NCBI RefSeq assembly: GCF_031456545.1
Contig: NZ_JAVDUV010000002.1
Span: forward strand, 434,001 to 498,000
Direction: 5' to 3'
Origin: Agromyces sp. 3263
GTDB taxonomy: Bacteria; Actinomycetota; Actinomycetes; Actinomycetales; Microbacteriaceae
DNA length: 64,000 nt
Every line of letters begins with the position of its first letter. Within the stretch, counting starts at the first letter, position 1. The translations under genes and the position numbers were made by a program. Shown here piece after piece: positions 11,146-20,069 of this stretch. The notes beneath the pieces were generated by a model that searched no databases, was not told the DNA's origin, and was given only the letters and a program-made list of their open reading frames with translations.

Positions 11146-13521
11146 TCATCCGGGAGGCGCCATCGCATCGATCCTCGCATCGAACGTCATGTCGCGGGTC
11201 GCGCGGTAGTTGAGGTGCACGGATGCCGCGATGGTGTTCACCCCGTCGCGCAGGGCGGACGCCGGGATCGTGACCACCACCTGCGGTGCGGCCGTGGTGC
11301 GGGGCGCCGCCGTCGCGTACGTACCCGAACCGATGACCCCGGCTGGGAGATTCGAGCGAGCGACCTCGACGCCGTTGACGAAGACGACCACCCCGTCGTC
11401 GGCGCGAGTCGTCAGCGTGACGCCGCTGAGCACGTCCGCATCGGCGACCGAGAACGAGCGTCGGAACTGCGCGCTGATCGGCCGTCCCGATGTCGGCGGC
11501 GGCACGTCGACGACGGTGACGATGCCGGGAGCGCCGAATCCGAACAGCGCCTTCCCGGCGTTCCAGCCGCGATCATCGAAGGCGGATGTGGTCCAGCCTG
11601 CCGGCCAGCTGCCGCTGCGGTACTGCCAGCGCCAATCGCTTCCCGCATCCACCAGCACGACCGGCACCGGTTCCGACGGCGCGGGATCCGTCGTCACCAC
11701 GATCGTGGTCTCCGTCGACTCGAGTCCCGTCGTTCCCACAGCACGGATGCCGTAGGTGTACGCCGTCGCCGGCAGGACGTCCGTGTCGATCGTCGTGGTG
11801 GTCCCGCCGGCCACCGTAGCGAGGGGCTGACCATCTTTCGAGATCGTCCAGCTCTGCACGGGCGTCGCGTCACCCGGCGCCCATGAGAGGGTCACGTCCT
11901 CGTGGGTGCTGTCGGCCGTGAGCGTCGGGGGTGCTGGTGCAGGAGGCGTCGTGTCGTGCACTCGGGTCCCGGACATGACCAGGTCGAACGACGCATCCGT
12001 CGTGCCCTTGTAGTTGAGGTGGGTGGATGCCGCGATCGTGTTGATCCCGTCGTGCAGCAGGCCGGCGGGCACCGCGAACTCGGCCGGTGTGGCGGTCGCG
12101 ACCGAGGTCCTCGGTGCCGCGGTGGCGTACGTACCTGAGGTCACGATGCCAGTGGGCATCCGCGAGCGGCCGATCTCGACGCCGTTCACGTGCACCACGA
12201 CGCCGTCGTCGGCGCGCGTGATCACGCGAACGTCGCTGAGTTCGCCGGCTCGAGCGATGTCGACGCGATGTCGGAACACCATGCTGATCGGGCGATTGGT
12301 GGTCGGCAGGGGCTTGTCCACCACCGTCACGATGGAGGTGGACCCGCGTCCGAGCGGTGCGCCGCCCCGTGCCCACGCGGTGTCGTCGAACGCCTCGGTG
12401 TTCCAACCGGTCGGCCAGGCGCCGCCCTCGTAGCGCCAGCTCCACGAGGAGCCGCCGGCGAGGAGCGTCACCGGCTCGCCGCCCGCCGGCGCGTGCATGT
12501 CGTACGCCAGCGTGAAGCGGCTGTCCGCGTCGTTCTCCATCTGCTGCAGGTACGGCGAGTAGGTGAAGGCGTCGATCGTGTCGGTCGCGGGATGGAACGT
12601 GTAGTACCGCAGCCACCCGTTCCCGCCGTTGGCGCGATCCTGGTAGTCGCTGAGGATCTGGTGCACGGGCCTGCCGCACGCATTCGGATCGGTGCGGCGG
12701 GCCTCACTCAACTCGCCATCGTGCCAATGTCCGTTGACGACCATGAAGATGTTGCAGTTGCGGTAGACGAGCTCGTTCCAGACGTCGTTCGCAGACTTCG
12801 GCGTCGTGTCGGTGCGGATGACCGTGTTCGACCGGTTGCCGGTGGTGGTGATGAAGCCGTGCGTCGCGAGGATGACTCGGCGATCGGGGTACGCGTCGAT
12901 GACGCGCTGCGCCCAGGACAGCGAGTACGCGGGCGACTCGAATTCCAGGTTCACGAGGAGGAGCTTGAGTCCGCCGGCGTCGAGCAGCGCGTAGTTGTCC
13001 TTGTTCTTCCGATCGATGCCATCGGGCCCGAACTGGTTCTGCCCGAGGTAGCCGCCGTATCGCACGGAGGCGGAGTTCCATGTCGCGGCGGAGTAGCGGC
13101 TCGGCGGGAAGTACGTGTCGTAGGTGCTCGACTCCCCGGTCGTGATGCTGAGGTCGTGGTTGCCGGGGAGCACGGAGCTCGGGACGCCCGCCGCGTCGAG
13201 GATGGCCATCGACCGGCTCGCGCGAGCCCACTGGTTGACGTTCGGCCATGATTCGACGAGGTCGCCGACATGGATCGCGAACTTGGTGTGCAGCTGGTCG
13301 CGCTGGTCGACGATCCACTGCGTCTGCTGGTCGAAGATGGCGTCGATGCCGCCGGTGTTCGTGTACGCCTGCGTGTCGGGGATCACCACGATGGTGAAGT
13401 CGTCCTCCGCGGCGACCGCGGTGTCGGTCGGCATGAGCATGAGCGCCGCGAGCGAGGCGGTGGCGGCAATCGATGCCGCCACCAACCGTCGCGATCGGGA
13501 AACGCGTCCAACTCGGGTCAT
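11146..13521 (-). CDS. Secreted metallophosphoesterase with duplicated C-terminal module
   Basis: A 791-residue exported protein. Residues 1-38 form a Sec signal peptide (RRLVAASIAATASLAALML, cleavage near AVAA). The catalytic domain is a calcineurin-like metallophosphoesterase with metal ligands in VVIPDTQ (near 46-51), HVGDLVES (84-91), LPGNHD (118-123), ATHG (219-222) and GHWHDGEL (264-271). After it come a beta-rich module at about 352-515, a fibronectin type III-like domain (about 525-610) and a second copy of the module (about 620-790). The copies share SW(S/R)W(R/Q)Y, ITRADDGVVV/LTTRADDGVVV, GTYATAAPRT and HLNY, which suggests a galactose-binding-like or carbohydrate-binding fold. The substrate cannot be read from sequence; an extracellular phosphodiesterase or phosphatase is likely. 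GGAAG supports the ATG. Confidence 0.85.
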   Translation of the reverse strand: MTRVGRVSRSRRLVAASIAATASLAALMLMPTDTAVAAEDDFTIVVIPDTQAYTNTGGIDAIFDQQTQWIVDQRDQLHTKFAIHVGDLVESWPNVNQWARASRSMAILDAAGVPSSVLPGNHDLSITTGESSTYDTYFPPSRYSAATWNSASVRYGGYLGQNQFGPDGIDRKNKDNYALLDAGGLKLLLVNLEFESPAYSLSWAQRVIDAYPDRRVILATHGFITTTGNRSNTVIRTDTTPKSANDVWNELVYRNCNIFMVVNGHWHDGELSEARRTDPNACGRPVHQILSDYQDRANGGNGWLRYYTFHPATDTIDAFTYSPYLQQMENDADSRFTLAYDMHAPAGGEPVTLLAGGSSWSWRYEGGAWPTGWNTEAFDDTAWARGGAPLGRGSTSIVTVVDKPLPTTNRPISMVFRHRVDIARAGELSDVRVITRADDGVVVHVNGVEIGRSRMPTGIVTSGTYATAAPRTSVATATPAEFAVPAGLLHDGINTIAASTHLNYKGTTDASFDLVMSGTRVHDTTPPAPAPPTLTADSTHEDVTLSWAPGDATPVQSWTISKDGQPLATVAGGTTTTIDTDVLPATAYTYGIRAVGTTGLESTETTIVVTTDPAPSEPVPVVLVDAGSDWRWQYRSGSWPAGWTTSAFDDRGWNAGKALFGFGAPGIVTVVDVPPPTSGRPISAQFRRSFSVADADVLSGVTLTTRADDGVVVFVNGVEVARSNLPAGVIGSGTYATAAPRTTAAPQVVVTIPASALRDGVNTIAASVHLNYRATRDMTFDARIDAMAPPG

Positions 13522-13593
13522 CGGAACTTCCAGCGCGAGCCGCGGGCCGGCTCGACATGGCTAGGTCTACGCCGACCTCAGCGTGTCCGCCAA

Positions 13594-13607
13594 CCCCCGA
13601 ACGGGGG
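13594..13607 (-). terminator. Possible terminator after the DUF885 gene
   Basis: CCCCCG-AA-CGGGGG inverted repeat 16 bases after the stop codon, followed on the minus strand by TTGG; no proper U-tract. It sits before the metallophosphoesterase gene. Confidence 0.45.
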
Positions 13608-13622
13608 CGGCGACTCACGCAC

Positions 13623-15296
13623 TCAGCCCAGCAGCGCGCCACGCAGCGTGTCGAGGCCGACGCCGCCGAGGTCGAGCGCGCGACGGTGGAACTCCCGGAT
13701 GTCGAACCGGTCGCCCTCACGCCGCGCCACCTCGTCGCGCAGCTGCTCCCAGATCCGCTGGCCGACCTTGTACGACGGGGCCTGCCCGGGCCAGCCGAGG
13801 TAGCGGTTCACCTCGAAGCGCACGAACCCCTCGTTCATGTTCACGTTCTGGGAGAGGAACTCGAACGCGTACTCCCCCGTCCACGGGCCGGTGCCGTCGG
13901 GCCGGGGCTTGCCGAGGTGCACGCCGATGTCGAGCACGACGCGAGCCGCCCGCATGCGCTGGCCGTCGAGCATGCCGAGGCGGTCGGCGGGGTCGTCGAG
14001 GTACCCGAGACCCTCCATGAGGCGCTCCGCATACAGCGCCCAGCCCTCGGCGTGCCCCGATGTGCCGGCGAGCTGACGCCGCCAGGTGTTGAGCTTGCCG
14101 CGGTTCACGACGGCCTGGCCGATCTGGAGGTGGTGGCCGGGAACGCCCTCGTGGTAGACGGTGGTGAGCTCGCGCCAGGTGTCGAACTCGGTGACGCCCT
14201 CGGGCACCGACCACCACATGCGGCCCGGCCGGGTGAAGTCGTCGCTCGGCCCGGTGTAGTAGATGCCGCCCTCCTGCGTGGGCGCGATCATGCACTCGAG
14301 CGTGCGGATCTCATCGGGGATGTCGAATTGCGTGGCGCCGAGTTCCGCGACCGCCCGATCGCTGGTCTCCTGCATCCAACGCTGCAGCGCGTCGGTGCCG
14401 TGCAGCTTGCGCGAGGGATCGCCGTCGAGGTGGGCGATCGCCTCCGCGACGGATGCCCCGGGCAGGATCTCGTTCGCGATGGCCTCCTGCTCGGCCACCA
14501 TGCGGGCGAGCTCCTCGATGCCCCACTCGTAGGTCTCGTCGAGGTCGATGACGGCGCCGAGGAAGTGCCGCGACTGCAGGGCGTAGATCTCACGTCCCAC
14601 GCCGTCGCGCTCTCCGGCGATCGGCTGGAGTTCCCGTTCGAGGAATGCGGCCAGTTCGCCGTACGCGGCAGCGGCACCGGACGCCGCACGCTCGAGCTCT
14701 CGGTGCAACGACTCGGGAAGCTCGCCCTCGCCGGCCTTCGCCTGCTCGGCGAACGTGGCGAAGAACCCGTCGGCCTTGGCGATGCGATGGGCCTGAGCGG
14801 CGACCTCGCGCACCTGCCGGACGGCCGGCACGACGCCCTCGGCGCCGCCCGCACGCAGCGTGGCGACGTACCCGTCGATCGCTGCTGGCACGGCGTCGAG
14901 ACGCGCGGCGATGCGCTCCCAGTCGTCGCGCGAGTCGGTGGGCATGAGGTCGAACACCTCGCGGATCTCCTGCGCGGGGCTCGCGATGACATTGAGGTCG
15001 CGCAGGTGCAGCTTCGCGTCGTGGCTCTCGAGGGCGAGCGCGAGCTCGCTGCCGAGGTCGGCGACGGTGATGCGGTCGACGTCGTCGACCGGCTCCGCGG
15101 CACGGAGCGCCGCGAGCGCTGCACGCGTCGCCTCGATCGACCGGGCGTGGCCGTCGGGCGAGTAGTCCGCGAGGCGGTCGTCGGCCGACGGCCGCCCGAT
15201 GTACGTGCCCACTGCGGGGTTCAGCTCGACGAGCGTGTCGACCCACCCCTCTGCGATGCGATCGACGTCGGACGGGATGCGCTCACTCGATGCCAT
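13623..15296 (-). CDS. DUF885 family zinc-peptidase-like protein
   Basis: A 557-residue soluble protein of the DUF885 family, related to gluzincin metallopeptidases. The zinc motif is seen as HEGVPGHH at about 382-389 (HExxxH-like, within TTVYHEGVPGHHLQIGQA), with a likely third ligand in EGWALYAE (about 417-424). There is no signal peptide, so it should be cytoplasmic. Family members are assumed to be carboxypeptidases or dipeptidases; substrate unknown. The ATG lies exactly 6 bases after TAGGCT with no ribosome binding site, indicating a leaderless transcript. It follows polA after a 113-base gap containing a hexamer repeat. Confidence 0.88.
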   Translation of the reverse strand: MASSERIPSDVDRIAEGWVDTLVELNPAVGTYIGRPSADDRLADYSPDGHARSIEATRAALAALRAAEPVDDVDRITVADLGSELALALESHDAKLHLRDLNVIASPAQEIREVFDLMPTDSRDDWERIAARLDAVPAAIDGYVATLRAGGAEGVVPAVRQVREVAAQAHRIAKADGFFATFAEQAKAGEGELPESLHRELERAASGAAAAYGELAAFLERELQPIAGERDGVGREIYALQSRHFLGAVIDLDETYEWGIEELARMVAEQEAIANEILPGASVAEAIAHLDGDPSRKLHGTDALQRWMQETSDRAVAELGATQFDIPDEIRTLECMIAPTQEGGIYYTGPSDDFTRPGRMWWSVPEGVTEFDTWRELTTVYHEGVPGHHLQIGQAVVNRGKLNTWRRQLAGTSGHAEGWALYAERLMEGLGYLDDPADRLGMLDGQRMRAARVVLDIGVHLGKPRPDGTGPWTGEYAFEFLSQNVNMNEGFVRFEVNRYLGWPGQAPSYKVGQRIWEQLRDEVARREGDRFDIREFHRRALDLGGVGLDTLRGALLG

Positions 15297-15302
15297 GGGT
15301 CG

Positions 15303-15308
15303 AGCCTA
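15303..15308 (-). promoter_or_regulatory. Minus-10 element before the DUF885 gene
   Basis: TAGGCT with a 6-base spacer to the ATG; leaderless-type promoter. Confidence 0.65.
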
Positions 15309-15378
15309 TGACACCCCGCCGACCCTCGCCGAGGCTGACGAACGCGAGCACCGGCGATGCATGCCGACGCGCGCATGC

Positions 15379-15408
15379 GCCCACGCCCACGCCCACGCCC
15401 ACGCCCAC
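15379..15408 (-). repeat. Five tandem hexamers GCCCAC after polA
   Basis: Exactly five perfect copies of GCCCAC (GTGGGC on the gene strand), ending one base from the polA stop codon. It is a simple-sequence tract likely to vary in copy number; its position in the 3' untranslated region means slippage would not change the protein. Confidence 0.9.
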
Positions 15409-15409
15409 G

Positions 15410-18130
15410 TCAGTGTGCGGCGTCGTCCCAGTTCGAGCCGCGACCGATCTGCACGTCGAGCGGCACGAGCAACTCGGCGGCATTGGCCATTCGGTCGCGG
15501 ACGACCTGCTCCAGCACGTCGGACTCGCCGTCGGCGACCTCGAAGATCAGCTCGTCGTGCACCGTCATGAGCATGCGGCTCTCGAGGCCCTTCGAAGCGA
15601 TGTCGGCCTCGACGCTCGTCATCGCGATCTTCATGATGTCGGCGGCCGAGCCCTGGATCGGGGAGTTCAGCGCAGCGCGTTCGGCGTTCTCGCGGAGCAC
15701 GCGATTGGGGCTCGACAGGTCGGGGAACGGCCGCCGGCGCCCGAAGATGGTCTCGGTGTACCCGTCGACCTTCGCCTGCTCGACGACGCCCCTCAGGTAG
15801 TCGCGCACGGACCCGAAACGCTCGAAGTACTCGCGCATGAGCTGCTGGGCCTCGGCCCGGTCGATGCGCAGCTGCTTCGACAGTCCGAACGCGCTCAGCC
15901 CGTAGGCGAGGCCATATGACATCGCCTTGACCTTCGTGCGCATGAGCGACGTCACGTCGGACGGCTCGACGGAGAACACCCGTGCGCCGACGAAGCGGTG
16001 CAGGTCTTCGCCGGCGTTGAACGCCTCGATGAGGCCGGGGTCGCCCGAGAGGTGGGCCATGATCCGCATCTCGATCTGCGAGTAGTCGGCCGTCAGCAGC
16101 TCGGTGTACTCGGGTCCGTGACGGAACGCCTTGCGGATCCGGCGGCCGTCCTCGGTGCGGATGGGGATGTTCTGCAGGTTCGGGTCGTTCGACGACATGC
16201 GCCCCGTGGCCGCACCGACCTGCCCGTAGGACGTGTGGATGCGGCCGTCGGCGGCGATCGACTTGTCGAGCGACTCGACGATCTGGCGCAGCTTCGTCAC
16301 GTCGCGGTGCTCGAGGAGGTAGCCGAGGAACGGGTGCGGATTGGACTCCTGCAGGTCGGCCAGGGCACTCGCGTCGGTCGTGTAGCCGGTCTTGGTGGAG
16401 CGGGTCTTGGGCATGCCGAGCTGCTCGAAGAGCACCTCCTGCAGCTGCTTGGGCGACCCGAGGTTCACCTCACGACCGATCTCGGCGTAGGCCGCCTGCG
16501 CGAGCGCCATGGCACGCGAACCGAGCTCGGACGAGAGGGAGGCGAGCTCGGCGTGGTCGACCGTGACGCCACGCAGCTCCATCGCGGCGAGCACCGGCAC
16601 GAGCGGCATCTCGACCTCGGCGAGCAGTCGGCGGGAGCCCTCGGAGAGCGCGCGCAGCACCACGGGCGCGAGCCGGAGCGTGTACCAGGCGTACTCGGGA
16701 GCGCCCGCGTCGCTTCCCTCCTCGGGAACGAGCAGCGAGGGGTCGGACTGCGGGACGGTCTCACCGAGGTGGAACGAGACGAGGTCGGCCAGCGACTTCT
16801 CCGCCAGGATCGGCCGGATGAGCCACCCGGCGACGAGCGTGTCGAGCACCAGACCCGCGACCGGGAGGCCCGATCGCGCGGCCGCCTTGAGTTGCGCCTT
16901 GGCGTCGGTCATGATCTTGGGCGCGTCACCGGCGAGCCAGGCTTCGAACGGCGCCGCGTCGGCGGCACCGGCCTGCCAGGCGAGCTGGACCGTCTCGTCG
17001 GAGGCCGCGATGCCGGCCCCGATCACGCGCCCGTCGGCGATCTCGAGGCTCAGTCCGAGTCCTGCGGGTTCAGCGGCCGTCGCGCGCTCCAGCCACGACG
17101 CGAGCGCGTCACCGCCGAGTCGCTGCGGCGACGGAGCGGTCGGTGCGGGAGCGGAGGCGATCTCTTCGACGGCAGGGGCGGATGCCGCGGGCGCACCGGT
17201 GCCGGCGGCGACACGCCCGCCGCCGTTCCCGTTGAGGTCGCCGGCGGCGAGCTTCGTGAGCCGCTCGAGGAGCGTGCGGAACTCGAGGCGTTCGAAGAGC
17301 GGACGCACCGACTCCACGTCGATCGGCTTGGCCTCGAGCTCGTCGAGCACCACTTCGAGCGGGACGTCGCGCACGAGCCGGTTGAGCCGGCGGTTGCGCT
17401 CGGCGTTCTCGCGCTGGTCGCGCAGGTTCTGCCCGGCGACGCCCTTGATCTCGTCGGCGTGCGCGAGGATGCCCTCGAGGTCGCCGTAGAGGCCCAGCCA
17501 CTTCACCGCGGTCTTCTCGCCGACCTTCGTGATGCCGGGCAGGTTGTCGCTCGTCTCGCCCACCAGGGCGGCGACGTCGGGGTACTGCTCCGGGCGGATG
17601 CCGTAGCGCTCGATCACCGCGGCGGTGTCGTAGCGCTTGAGCTGCGACACGCCCTGCGTGTTCGGATAGAGCAGCGTCACGTCGTCGTCGACGAGTTGGA
17701 TGGTGTCGCGGTCGCCCGAGACGAGCAGCACGCGGTAGCCGTCGGCCGACGCCTGCGTGGCGAGGGTGGCGAGGATGTCGTCTGCCTCGAAGTCCTCCTT
17801 CTCGATGGTGCGGATGCCCATGGCCTGGAGCGCCTCCTGCAGGAGCGGCACCTGGCCCTTGAACTCCACGGGCGTCTCGCCCCGGTTGCCCTTGTACTCG
17901 GCGTACTCCCGGGTGCGGAACGACTGGCGCGACCTGTCGAACGCGACCGCGAGGTGCGACGGCTTCTCGTTGGCCAGCAGCAGCAGCAGCATCGACAGGA
18001 ACCCGTGGATGGCGTTCGTGTGCTGCCCGTCACGAGTGGAGAAGCTGTCGACCGGAAGGGCGTAGAAGGCCCGGAAGGCCAGCGAATGGCCATCGATCAC
18101 GAGAAGGGTGGGCTTGTCTGCGTCCGGCAC
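15410..18130 (-). CDS. polA: DNA polymerase I
   Basis: The repair and Okazaki-fragment-processing polymerase, 906 residues. The N-terminal 5'-3' exonuclease (about 1-300) has LLVIDGHSLAFRAFYAL and the GDRDTIQLVDD metal-binding region. The middle segment (about 320-510) is a degenerate 3'-5' exonuclease domain lacking the acidic catalytic motifs, as in other actinobacterial Pol I. The polymerase domain (about 530-906) has motif A DYSQIEMRIMAHLSGDP, motif B RTKVKAMSYGLAYGLS and motif C TVHDELIFEV. The GTG start follows TAGGCT after 6 bases, a leaderless arrangement. Confidence 0.98.
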   Translation of the reverse strand: MPDADKPTLLVIDGHSLAFRAFYALPVDSFSTRDGQHTNAIHGFLSMLLLLLANEKPSHLAVAFDRSRQSFRTREYAEYKGNRGETPVEFKGQVPLLQEALQAMGIRTIEKEDFEADDILATLATQASADGYRVLLVSGDRDTIQLVDDDVTLLYPNTQGVSQLKRYDTAAVIERYGIRPEQYPDVAALVGETSDNLPGITKVGEKTAVKWLGLYGDLEGILAHADEIKGVAGQNLRDQRENAERNRRLNRLVRDVPLEVVLDELEAKPIDVESVRPLFERLEFRTLLERLTKLAAGDLNGNGGGRVAAGTGAPAASAPAVEEIASAPAPTAPSPQRLGGDALASWLERATAAEPAGLGLSLEIADGRVIGAGIAASDETVQLAWQAGAADAAPFEAWLAGDAPKIMTDAKAQLKAAARSGLPVAGLVLDTLVAGWLIRPILAEKSLADLVSFHLGETVPQSDPSLLVPEEGSDAGAPEYAWYTLRLAPVVLRALSEGSRRLLAEVEMPLVPVLAAMELRGVTVDHAELASLSSELGSRAMALAQAAYAEIGREVNLGSPKQLQEVLFEQLGMPKTRSTKTGYTTDASALADLQESNPHPFLGYLLEHRDVTKLRQIVESLDKSIAADGRIHTSYGQVGAATGRMSSNDPNLQNIPIRTEDGRRIRKAFRHGPEYTELLTADYSQIEMRIMAHLSGDPGLIEAFNAGEDLHRFVGARVFSVEPSDVTSLMRTKVKAMSYGLAYGLSAFGLSKQLRIDRAEAQQLMREYFERFGSVRDYLRGVVEQAKVDGYTETIFGRRRPFPDLSSPNRVLRENAERAALNSPIQGSAADIMKIAMTSVEADIASKGLESRMLMTVHDELIFEVADGESDVLEQVVRDRMANAAELLVPLDVQIGRGSNWDDAAH

Positions 18131-18136
18131 CCCCCA

Positions 18137-18142
18137 AGCCTA
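18137..18142 (-). promoter_or_regulatory. Minus-10 element of a leaderless polA transcript
   Basis: TAGGCT, 6 bases from the polA GTG. No separate ribosome binding site is needed if transcription starts at the GTG. Confidence 0.65.
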
Positions 18143-18215
18143 CAAGCGGCCGCCGACACCGATTCGCCGCCGCGGACGCCCGCACCAGGGGTGGCAGCGG
18201 GGCGGCCGGAGACGA

Positions 18216-18250
18216 CGGATGCCGCGACGAGCAGGTCGTCGCGGCATCCG
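18216..18250 (-). terminator. Hairpin terminator between pdtaR and polA
   Basis: A perfect 15-bp stem (CGGATGCCGCGACGA / TCGTCGCGGCATCCG) with a 5-base loop, 18 bases after the pdtaR stop. No U-tract follows, so it may be a Rho-assisted or hairpin-only terminator; the strength of the stem argues that it is functional. Confidence 0.7.
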
Positions 18251-18268
18251 GAATTCGGGGTCTGTGCG

Positions 18269-18877
18269 CTACTTCTTCGGCGCCAACTGCTCGATGATCG
18301 CCTGCGAGACGTCCTTCATGGTGAGGCGGCGATCCATCGACGCCTTCTGGATCCAGCGGAACGCCTCGGGCTCGGTGAGGCCCATCTTCTCGTTGAGCAG
18401 GCCCTTGGCCCGGTCGACGAGCTTGCGGGTCTCGAACCGCTCGACGAGGTCGCCGACCTCCGCCTCGAGCGCGATGATCTGCGCGTGGCGGGCGAGTGCG
18501 ATCTCGATCGCCGGCAGCAGGTCGTTGGGCGTGAACGGCTTGACGACGTAGGCCAGCGCACCCGCCTCGCTCGCCCGCTCGACGAGCTCCTTCTGGCTGA
18601 ACGCCGTGAGCAGCACGACGGGCGCGATGTGGCCCTTCGAGAGGCGCTCGGCCGCCGAGATGCCGTCGAGCTGCGGCATCTTCACGTCCATGATGACGAG
18701 GTCGGGGCGCAGCTCGGTCGCGAGTGCCACGGCGGTCTCGCCGTCTCCGGCCTCGCCGACGACCTCGTAGCCGTTGTCGCGGAGGATCTCGACGATGTCG
18801 AGGCGGATGAGCGACTCATCCTCCGCGACGACGACGCGGCGCGGCGCGGGCGGCTGGGTCTCTTCGCTGTCAGTCAC
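18269..18877 (-). CDS. pdtaR: ANTAR-domain response regulator (PdtaR-like)
   Basis: A 202-residue response regulator whose output binds RNA rather than DNA. The receiver domain (about 13-130) has the acidic pair E19/D20, phospho-acceptor D64 (LVIMDVKMPQLDG), T91 and K113 (VVKPF). The ANTAR domain (about 135-195) has KLVDRAKGLL, MGLTEPEAFRWIQKASM and LTMKDVSQAI. ANTAR dimers bind paired hexaloop hairpins to cause antitermination; M. tuberculosis PdtaR, encoded near polA, pairs with the histidine kinase PdtaS. No kinase gene is present in this window. Start: GTG with TAGGCT 7 bases upstream, leaderless; a longer frame would run into the divergent tRNA gene. Confidence 0.92.
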   Translation of the reverse strand: MTDSEETQPPAPRRVVVAEDESLIRLDIVEILRDNGYEVVGEAGDGETAVALATELRPDLVIMDVKMPQLDGISAAERLSKGHIAPVVLLTAFSQKELVERASEAGALAYVVKPFTPNDLLPAIEIALARHAQIIALEAEVGDLVERFETRKLVDRAKGLLNEKMGLTEPEAFRWIQKASMDRRLTMKDVSQAIIEQLAPKK

Positions 18878-18884
18878 GCAGGAA

Positions 18885-18899
18885 AGCCTACGGTATTCT
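18885..18899. promoter_or_regulatory. Overlapping divergent promoters of pdtaR and tRNA-Leu
   Basis: Only 36 bases separate the pdtaR start codon and the tRNA. TAGGCT for pdtaR (minus strand, 18885-18890) and TATTCT for the tRNA (plus strand, 18894-18899) lie 3 bases apart, so the two polymerases probably cannot bind at once. Confidence 0.55.
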
Positions 18900-18913
18900 G
18901 AGCGAGGCCTCTG

Positions 18914-18996
18914 GCCGGTGTGGCGGAATGGCAGACGCGGAGCACTCAAAATGCTTTGCCCGAGAGGGCGTGTGGGTTCGACCCCCACCACCGGCA
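18914..18996 (+). tRNA. tRNA-Leu (anticodon CAA)
   Basis: A complete class II tRNA. Acceptor stem GCCGGTG pairs with CACCGGC (18989-18995), with discriminator A at 18996. The anticodon stem GAGCA/TGCTT holds loop CTCAAAA with anticodon CAA at 18947-18949. A long variable arm (GCCC-GAGA-GGGC) and T arm GTGGG-TTCGACC-CCCAC follow. The 3' CCA is not encoded (CCG follows). It reads UUG codons. Confidence 0.97.
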
Positions 18997-19053
18997 CCGT
19001 CGGCATGAGCCGCGGGCGCGAGCCGGGGCATCCGTGCACCTCGCCGTCGGCGG

Positions 19054-19953
19054 TCAGTCCTCGCGAGCGGGCGGATGCTGCGTGCCGCGGTGGATCTCGT
19101 AGAGGCGCGCGTGACCGGGCGAATCCGGGTCGTCGACGATCGGCTTGTCGGCCATGAAGAGCCGGATCATGTGCGCCAGCTCGCCCGAGTGGCTGAAGTT
19201 GATGGCGTGCGCCGCCCCCTCGATCTTCACGATGAGCACGTGGTTGTCGGTCTGGCTCGCCACCTCCTGCACGCGCTCGGGGCCGGGCATGAGCGGATCG
19301 CGGTCGCCGAGCACCGCGAGCGTGGGGATGTGCATCGCCAGCATGCGCTCGAGCGACGGGTACTGCGTGAGCGCCTTGAACATGCGCACGGTGCTCGGCA
19401 CGCCGAATCGCAGGTAGTCGGGGGTCACCACCCGCATGAGCTGCGGCGGCTCGCGCGTGCCGTCGCGGCTGATCTGGCCCATCGCCCGGCGCAGGGGCTG
19501 GTTGAAGATGCCGCCGGCCGGCGACACGAGCACCGCCCGCTCGAGGCGCTCGGGATAGTGGTACGCGAACTCGCAGATCACCGGGCAGCCCATGGAGTTG
19601 CCGACGAGGGTCACGCGTTCGATGCCACGGTCGTCGAGGAACCGCGCCGCCGCGTGCGCGAGGTCGGGCACGTCGAGGGCGTCCGCCGCCTTGCCGCTGC
19701 GACCGAACCCGGGCAGGTCGGGCACGAGGGTGTGGAAGTCGTCCGCCAGCCGCTCAGCCGTGGGAAGCAGGTACCGCCCAGACAACCCGAACCCGTGCAC
19801 GTGCATCATCGCCGGCGCGCCCGGCGGCGGCACGGGCGACTCCCGGTAGAAGACATCGATGCCGTCGATGGTGGTCCACCGCTCGGCGAGCGTCGTCGAC
19901 GGCCGCCTGGGGGCGCGCCGCGTGGTGCGCCCGGAGTCCTTGCTGATCGACAT
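19054..19953 (-). CDS. Alpha/beta hydrolase
   Basis: A 299-residue alpha/beta-hydrolase-fold protein. The nucleophile elbow is GNSMG with Ser120; likely partners are Asp219 (LGDRDPLMPG) and His249 (EGAAHAINFSH). HVHGFGLSGRYLLP gives the oxyanion-hole region and LPGFGRSGK the usual strand 4 motif. There is no signal peptide or lipobox; the N-terminal 25 residues are basic and variable. Substrate unknown; esterase, lactonase or C-C hydrolase are all possible. ATG at 19953 is chosen because AAGGGA lies 6 bases upstream. It follows pyk and a terminator-like hairpin. Confidence 0.85.
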   Translation of the reverse strand: MSISKDSGRTTRRAPRRPSTTLAERWTTIDGIDVFYRESPVPPPGAPAMMHVHGFGLSGRYLLPTAERLADDFHTLVPDLPGFGRSGKAADALDVPDLAHAAARFLDDRGIERVTLVGNSMGCPVICEFAYHYPERLERAVLVSPAGGIFNQPLRRAMGQISRDGTREPPQLMRVVTPDYLRFGVPSTVRMFKALTQYPSLERMLAMHIPTLAVLGDRDPLMPGPERVQEVASQTDNHVLIVKIEGAAHAINFSHSGELAHMIRLFMADKPIVDDPDSPGHARLYEIHRGTQHPPARED

Positions 19954-20021
19954 CCCGTGTCCCTTCCCCTGTGGGAAGTTTCGCACGACGATGCCGCGCT
20001 GCGCACCCTCGACACGGCGAC

Positions 20022-20053
20022 GGCCCGGCCGCCCCGTGAGGAGTGGCCGGGCC
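20022..20053 (-). terminator. pyk terminator
   Basis: GGCCCGGCC (20022-20030) and GGCCGGGCC (20045-20053) form a 9-bp GC-only stem with a 14-base loop, 16 bases after the pyk stop. No U-tract. Confidence 0.55.
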
Positions 20054-20069
20054 ATCGGGCGGCGAGCGG

